Positions 59,396 to 64,000 of a stretch of 64,000 nt of DNA are shown here, in pieces; positions within the stretch are counted from its first letter, which is position 1, and each line of letters begins with the position of its first letter. The stretch is taken from contig NZ_WLYI01000005.1 in the NCBI RefSeq assembly GCF_009707515.1, positions 158,266 to 222,265 of the forward strand. Direction: 5' to 3'. Made by a program: the position numbers and the translations under genes. The stretch is from Pseudomonas karstica (GTDB lineage Bacteria; Pseudomonadota; Gammaproteobacteria; Pseudomonadales; Pseudomonadaceae). The notes beneath the pieces were generated by a model that saw nothing but the letters and a program-made list of their open reading frames with translations, ran no database searches and was not told the DNA's origin.

Positions 59396-60673
59396 ATGTC
59401 TGCAGCCAAATCTATCGATATCAAGAAAAGTGTGGTTGATGCGGTCCTCGCCGGGCTGATTTCACTGATCGTGTTCGGCCCGATCGTCGGCGTGGTCCTC
59501 GACGGCTACAGCTTCAACCTGCAACCGGCCCGCGTTGGCCTGCTGGTTGCCATCGTGATGGCCGGGCGTTTCGCCATGAGCCTGTTCCTGCAAACGCCCA
59601 AGGGCCTGAGGATTCTCCAGGGCTTCGAAAGCACCGGTTCCGGCGTGCATGTGCTGGTGCCAGACTACAAGTCACGGCTGCGCTGGATCATCCCCGCACT
59701 GATCGTGATTGCCATCGTCTTCCCGTTCTTTGCCAACAAATACTTGCTGACGGTGGTGATTCTCGGGCTGATCTACGTGTTGCTGGGCCTGGGCCTGAAC
59801 ATCGTGGTGGGCCTGGCCGGGCTGCTCGACCTGGGTTACGTGGCGTTCTATGCCATCGGCGCCTACGGCCTGGCCCTGGGTTATCAGTACCTGGGCCTGG
59901 GCTTCTGGACGGTGCTGCCGTTGGCGGCCATCGCCGCGGCGCTGGCCGGATGCATACTCGGCTTCCCTGTGCTACGAATGCACGGGGATTACCTGGCCAT
60001 CGTGACCCTGGGTTTCGGTGAAATCATCCGCCTGGTATTGAACAACTGGCTGTCGTTTACCGGCGGTCCGAACGGTATGCCGGTGCCCTCTCCGACCTTC
60101 CTCGGCCTGGAGTTCGGGCGCAGGGCCAAGGAAGGCGGGGTGCCGTTTCACGAGTTTTTCGGCATCGCTTACAACCCCAATGTTAAATTCCTGTTTATCT
60201 ACATTGTGCTGTTTATCGTGGTGCTGTTGGTGCTGCACATCAAGCATCGCCTGACCCGCATGCCAGTGGGCCGAGCTTGGGAAGCCTTGCGCGAAGATGA
60301 AATCGCTTGCCGTTCCATGGGTCTGAACCACGTACTGGTCAAGCTCTCGGCGTTCACCATTGGTGCTTCCACTGCCGGTTTGGCCGGGGTGTTTTTCGCC
60401 AGCTATCAAGGCTTCGTCAACCCATCGTCATTTACCTTCTTTGAGTCGGCGCTGATCCTCGCCATCGTGGTGCTGGGCGGCATGGGCTCCACGGTCGGGG
60501 TGGTGATTGCCGCGTTCGTGCTCACGGTGGCGCCGGAGCTGCTGCGCAGCTTCTCCGAATACCGTGTGCTGTTGTTCGGCGTACTGATGGTGGTGATGAT
60601 GATCTGGCGGCCGCGCGGCCTGATCCGTATCAGTCGTACCGGTGTCACGCCACGCAAGGGGGTCGCGCCATGA
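59396..60673 (+). CDS. livM: branched-chain amino acid ABC transporter permease LivM/BraE
   Basis: A 425-residue permease with the long N-terminal extension typical of LivM, then GLGLNIVVGLAGLLDLGYVAF, RMHGDYLAIVTLGFGEIIRL, and AWEALREDEIACRSMGLN (coupling loop). The stop overlaps the livG start (ATGA). Confidence 0.94.
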   Translation: MSAAKSIDIKKSVVDAVLAGLISLIVFGPIVGVVLDGYSFNLQPARVGLLVAIVMAGRFAMSLFLQTPKGLRILQGFESTGSGVHVLVPDYKSRLRWIIPALIVIAIVFPFFANKYLLTVVILGLIYVLLGLGLNIVVGLAGLLDLGYVAFYAIGAYGLALGYQYLGLGFWTVLPLAAIAAALAGCILGFPVLRMHGDYLAIVTLGFGEIIRLVLNNWLSFTGGPNGMPVPSPTFLGLEFGRRAKEGGVPFHEFFGIAYNPNVKFLFIYIVLFIVVLLVLHIKHRLTRMPVGRAWEALREDEIACRSMGLNHVLVKLSAFTIGASTAGLAGVFFASYQGFVNPSSFTFFESALILAIVVLGGMGSTVGVVIAAFVLTVAPELLRSFSEYRVLLFGVLMVVMMIWRPRGLIRISRTGVTPRKGVAP

Positions 60674-61545
60674 GCAAGGAAGTGGTTCTCAGCGTGGAAA
60701 AACTGATGATGCACTTCGGTGGCATCAAGGCCTTGAGTGATGTGAGCCTCAAGGTCAAGCGCAACTCGATCTTCGCCCTGATCGGTCCCAACGGTGCGGG
60801 CAAGACCACGGTGTTCAACTGCCTGACCGGTTTCTACAAGGCCACCGGCGGCAAGATCGAACTCAATGTGCGGGGCAAGCAGACCAACGTCATCCAGTTG
60901 CTCGGCGAGCCCTTCAAGCCCACTGACTTTATTTCGCCCAAAAGTTTCATCAGCCGGGTGTTCTACAAAATGTTCGGCGGTACTCACCTGGTGAACCGGG
61001 CAGGCCTTGCCCGCACCTTCCAGAACATTCGCCTGTTCAAGGAAATGTCGGTGGTGGAAAACCTGCTGGTGGCCCAGCACATGTGGGTCAACCGCAACAT
61101 GCTGGCGGGTGTTCTCAACACCAAGGGCTATCAGAAGGCCGAGAGCGACGCCCTCGACCACGCCTTCTATTGGCTGGAGGTAGTGGACCTGGTGGACTGC
61201 GCCAACCGCCTGGCTGGCGAGCTCTCCTACGGCCAGCAGCGCCGTCTGGAAATCGCCCGCGCCATGTGCACCCGGCCGCAAATTATCTGCCTGGACGAAC
61301 CGGCAGCCGGTCTGAACCCCCAGGAAACCGAAGCCCTCAGCGCGATGATTCGCTTGCTGCGCGACGAGCATGATTTGACAGTGGTACTGATCGAACACGA
61401 CATGGGCATGGTAATGAGTATTTCCGACCACATCGTGGTGCTCGACCACGGCAACGTCATCGCTGAGGGTGGCCCGGAAGCGATCCGTAATGATCCGAAA
61501 GTGATCGCCGCTTACCTGGGCGCGGATGAAGAGGAGTTGGTATGA
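60670..61545 (+). CDS. livG: branched-chain amino acid ABC transporter ATP-binding protein LivG/BraF
   Basis: A 291-residue ATPase with Walker A IGPNGAGKTTVFNCL, a signature LSYGQQRRLEIARAM, Walker B ICLDEPAAGLN and a long LivG-type insert (about 60-110). Overlaps livM and livF by ATGA junctions, so translation is coupled throughout. Confidence 0.95.
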   Translation: MSKEVVLSVEKLMMHFGGIKALSDVSLKVKRNSIFALIGPNGAGKTTVFNCLTGFYKATGGKIELNVRGKQTNVIQLLGEPFKPTDFISPKSFISRVFYKMFGGTHLVNRAGLARTFQNIRLFKEMSVVENLLVAQHMWVNRNMLAGVLNTKGYQKAESDALDHAFYWLEVVDLVDCANRLAGELSYGQQRRLEIARAMCTRPQIICLDEPAAGLNPQETEALSAMIRLLRDEHDLTVVLIEHDMGMVMSISDHIVVLDHGNVIAEGGPEAIRNDPKVIAAYLGADEEELV

Positions 61546-62258
61546 GCGAACCCATCCTCGAGTTGAAAGACCTGGACGTGTTCTACGGACCAATCCAGGC
61601 CCTGAAAAAAGTCTCGCTGCACATTAATGAAGGGGAAACCGTCAGCCTGATCGGCTCCAACGGCGCGGGCAAATCCACGTTGCTGATGTCGATATTTGGC
61701 CAACCACGGGCCGAGTCCGGGCAAATTCTCTATCGTGGTGTGGACATTACCCAGAAATCGACCCATTACATCGCGTCCAACGGCATTGCCCAATCGCCGG
61801 AAGGCCGACGGGTTTTCCCCGACATGACGGTCGAGGAAAATCTCCAGATGGGCACCATCCCCATTGGCGACAAGTTCGCTGATGAGGACATGCAACGTAT
61901 GTTCGAGTTGTTTCCTCGGCTCAAGGAGCGGCGCAATCAGCGGGCGATGACCATGTCTGGCGGCGAGCAGCAAATGCTCGCCATTGCCCGGGCATTGATG
62001 AGCCGGCCCAAGTTGTTATTGCTCGATGAGCCGAGCCTGGGGCTGGCGCCGATTGTGGTGAAGCAGATCTTCGCCACCCTGCGGGAGTTGGCAACCACCG
62101 GGATGACTATCTTCCTGGTGGAGCAGAACGCCAACCATGCATTGCGTCTGTCTGATCGGGCGTATGTGATGGTCAACGGCGAAATCCGCCTCACCGGGAC
62201 CGGCAAGGAGTTGCTGGTCAATGAGGAGGTGCGTAACGCCTACCTCGGCGGGCACTAA
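61542..62258 (+). CDS. livF: branched-chain amino acid ABC transporter ATP-binding protein LivF/BraG
   Basis: A 238-residue ATPase with Walker A IGSNGAGKSTLLMSI, signature MSGGEQQMLAIARALM, Walker B LLLDEPSLGLAP and switch His in VEQNANHALRL. Last gene of the transporter operon; followed by a repeat and a long non-coding stretch. Confidence 0.95.
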   Translation: MSEPILELKDLDVFYGPIQALKKVSLHINEGETVSLIGSNGAGKSTLLMSIFGQPRAESGQILYRGVDITQKSTHYIASNGIAQSPEGRRVFPDMTVEENLQMGTIPIGDKFADEDMQRMFELFPRLKERRNQRAMTMSGGEQQMLAIARALMSRPKLLLLDEPSLGLAPIVVKQIFATLRELATTGMTIFLVEQNANHALRLSDRAYVMVNGEIRLTGTGKELLVNEEVRNAYLGGH

Positions 62259-62271
62259 GTCGGGGTGGTGT

Positions 62272-62369
62272 GAGCCGCTGCCGAAGAATGAGGCTGCGAT
62301 GCGTGTCCGCAGGGCTGCCCTTAGGGCCGCTGCGCAGCCCATCGCAGTTTCGTACCTCGGCAGCGGCTA
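62272..62369. repeat. inverted repeat AGCCGCTGCCGA ... TCGGCAGCGGCTAC after livF
   Basis: About 12-bp outer arms with partly complementary interior, directly downstream of livF; probably a transcript end. The right arm, inverted (GTAGCCGCTGCCGAGG), recurs at 63844. Confidence 0.75.
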
Positions 62370-63072
62370 CAGGTAACCCGTGCGCATATTTTTTGTACCA
62401 TCCGAAGGCTTTCGCCAAATTGTGGAAAACAAATCTGGGCACCTCCCAAAGCGCGACATATAGCCGCCGCAAATCCCTGTTTTGTCACAGTTTTGACTTG
62501 TCCCCACGGACTGTGGAACTGGCTGTGGGTAACGTGGGAGTAGCTGGCTGGAAGCCTTTGGCTACGCGGCTTTCAGCGTCATGGTTGTTTTTTGATCAGG
62601 GGCTTTTTCAGGTTCTTCCTACGGAGTTGTCAACCTGTACAAAGACACAGGTATATGACAAAAAAATCACCCTCCGACCTGTGGATAAGTCTGTGACTAA
62701 ACTCTGGAAAGACTCCCGCAGGGGGCGCAATTACTGGCCTGGAGCCATCCTCTTGATTCCTTCATGCGCAATAGACCTACATACGCCTGGGCCAAGGTCA
62801 AGCAAAAAACTTTTAGAAACGCGCTGAAAGCCTTGTACTCAGCGGCTTGGCGGGTTTTGTACTTGCCCCCAAAGACTGTGGACGGGGCTGTGGATAAGGT
62901 GCGTGTATATGGCTGCAGGCCACGATTTATATGGCTTTTAAGCGGTTGGTTGTTTTTTGTACAAGGCTGTCGGGCGGGTGGGTATTTCGGTTGCCGCCAA
63001 GACGGTGTGCGGGCATTCTGCTCGCTGGTTTTTTATCTCACTGGCTGCGCGAAGCCCTGCAAGGAGAACATC
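62370..63072. repeat. non-coding region with diverged repeats carrying DnaA-box-like motifs
   Basis: No credible gene. Units near 62491-62605 and 62855-62975 align loosely: TTTTG-ACTTG-CCCC, then GACTGTGGA, GGCTGTGG-TAA-GTG, and a TGGTTGTTTTTTG end. Perfect TGTGGATAA 9-mers (complement TTATCCACA) occur at 62680 and 62889, and a one-mismatch TGTGGGTAA at 62524. TGTACAA motifs also recur. Confidence 0.6.
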
Positions 63073-63840
63073 ATGTCCAACACGCTATTTATTACCGGTG
63101 CAACTTCCGGTTTTGGCGAGGCCTGTGCCCGGCGTTTTGCCGAGGCAGGCTGGAAGCTGGTGCTGACCGGGCGTCGTGAGGAGCGTTTGAACGCGCTGTG
63201 CGCCGAGCTTTCACAGCAGACTGAAGTCCACGGCCTAGTGGTGGACGTACGTGATCGCAAGGCCATGGAAGAGGCTATCGCCAACCTGCCACCCTCTTTC
63301 AGCAAGCTGCGCGGGCTGATCAACAATGCAGGCCTTGCCGTGGGCACGGACCCGGCACCCAAGTGCAACCTGGACGATTGGGAAACCATGGTCGACACCA
63401 ACGTCAAGGGCTTGCTATATGCCACCAACCTGCTGTTGCCACGCCTGATTGCTCATGGGCGCGGTGCCGGGATCATCAACCTGGGCTCCATCGCTGGCAA
63501 CTATCCTTACCCGGGCAGCCACGTGTATGGCGCAACCAAGGCTTTCGTCAAACAGTTTTCCCTGAACCTGCGTTGCGACCTGCAAGGCACCGGTGTACGC
63601 GTGACCAACATCGAGCCGGGCCTGTGTGAAAGCGAGTTTTCCCTGGTGCGTTTCGGCGGTGACCAGGCGCGGTATGACGCCACGTACTCGGGCGCCGAGC
63701 CCATCCAGCCACAAGACATTGCCGACACGATCTTCTGGGTACTCAACACCCCGGCACACGTGAACATCAACCGCCTGGAGCTGATGCCGGTCAGCCAGAC
63801 CTGGGCGGGCTTCACCATTGAGCGCGGCGCTAAGGGTTAA
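63073..63840 (+). CDS. SDR family NAD(P)-dependent oxidoreductase (YdfG-like)
   Basis: A 255-residue short-chain dehydrogenase. TLFITGATSGFGEACARRFA is the TGxxxGxG cofactor motif, followed by RREERLN (a basic pair favouring NADP), NNAGLAVG, GSIAGNYPYPGSHVYGATKA (Ser, Tyr, Lys of the active site) and INRLELMPVSQTW near the end. The best match in pattern is the YdfG group (3-hydroxy acid / malonic semialdehyde reductases). ATG 63073 follows AAGGAG; the frame upstream to 62764 is in repeat DNA. Substrate not established. Confidence 0.88.
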   Translation: MSNTLFITGATSGFGEACARRFAEAGWKLVLTGRREERLNALCAELSQQTEVHGLVVDVRDRKAMEEAIANLPPSFSKLRGLINNAGLAVGTDPAPKCNLDDWETMVDTNVKGLLYATNLLLPRLIAHGRGAGIINLGSIAGNYPYPGSHVYGATKAFVKQFSLNLRCDLQGTGVRVTNIEPGLCESEFSLVRFGGDQARYDATYSGAEPIQPQDIADTIFWVLNTPAHVNINRLELMPVSQTWAGFTIERGAKG

Positions 63841-63842
63841 TC

Positions 63843-63925
63843 TGTAGCCGCTGCCGAGGCACGAGGCTGCGATAAGGGCCGAAGGACCTTCACCTAGGGC
63901 CGCCTCGGCCGAACGCGACTCCATG
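63843..63925. repeat. GTAGCCGCTGCCGAGG repeat after the SDR gene
   Basis: GTAGCCGCTGCCGAGGCACG followed by AGGCTGCGA matches the inverted right arm of the element after livF (about 62341-62369) with few changes. Both follow the end of a gene. The last 75 bases of the window hold nothing recognisable. Confidence 0.65.
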
Positions 63926-64000
63926 GCAGTGACACATTAGTCAATAAGCACCCTTGCTGTTTTATGTAGTTATAGCGGCAACTTGACGCGGAAAAATCGT

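Noticed and set aside
62270..62827. 185-codon plus-strand frame in the livF-SDR gap
   Set aside because: It reads through an inverted repeat and DnaA-box-like repeats, with no protein-like composition or ribosome site.
62764..63072. Long N-terminal extension of the SDR protein
   Set aside because: The upstream frame runs through repeat DNA; ATG 63073 has an AAGGAG site and gives the normal SDR start.

Overview
The window is about 64 kb of chromosome from a fluorescent Pseudomonas, most likely the P. fluorescens group. The evidence is high GC codon use, gene-by-gene synteny (from memory) with the P. aeruginosa PAO1 segment from parC through motAB, rnr and azu to the liv operon, P. putida-type amaR/amaBA lysine catabolism genes, and many REP/REPIN elements of the 'gtaggagcgagcttgctcgcga' type. 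Nearly all of it is core genome with short accessory insertions.

Layout. 1-4.4 kb: end of an esterase-like phytase gene, a retropepsin-like protease, parC and a PqiC-like lipoprotein. 4.5-10.8 kb: AhpA/YtjB-like membrane protein, serB, psd, rhdA and an HDOD protein. 10.8-12.8 kb: motAB behind a sigma-28 promoter. 12.86-14.72 kb: an inserted three-gene operon, TIR-like / caspase-like / TIR, that looks like a Thoeris-type (TIR-caspase) anti-phage system; its caspase gene has an apparent frameshift near the 5' end. 14.9-18.4 kb: rsgA, orn, a TRIC-type channel and queG. 18.5-30.7 kb: the conserved nnrD-tsaE-amiB-mutL-miaA-hfq-hflX-hflK-hflC cluster, then hisZ and purA. 30.8-35.5 kb: a chemoreceptor behind a putative sigma-54 promoter, and an Fbp-like ferric transporter (permease plus binding protein, no ATPase). 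35.7-36.1 kb: two tandem tRNA-Leu(CAG) units, each with its own promoter and terminator. 36.3-45.9 kb: rnr, rlmB, rpsF, rpsR, a membrane protein, rplI, dnaB and a YgiQ radical SAM protein. 46.1-49.1 kb: a second accessory island, with a glycine-rich putative toxin followed by four paralogous small membrane proteins (candidate immunity proteins) and displaced copies of the toxin C-terminus. 49.3-52.5 kb: small conserved protein, azurin, nadE and pncB. 52.7-56.7 kb: LysR regulator divergent from amaB and amaA (pipecolate/aminoadipate branch of lysine breakdown). 57.0-62.3 kb: a branched-chain amino acid ABC transporter behind a textbook sigma-54 promoter with an upstream NtrC-like site. 62.3-63.1 kb: a non-coding stretch with diverged repeats carrying DnaA-box-like motifs, then an SDR oxidoreductase.

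The two accessory islands are the most interesting parts. One combines TIR proteins with a caspase-like protease, implying NAD-derived signalling that triggers protein degradation during phage attack. The other looks like a polymorphic-toxin locus in which a toxin tip and its immunity gene move as one cassette, leaving a 54-codon orphan tip that still overlaps the start of its immunity gene. All assignments are by eye from motifs, gene order and family knowledge; no database search was run.
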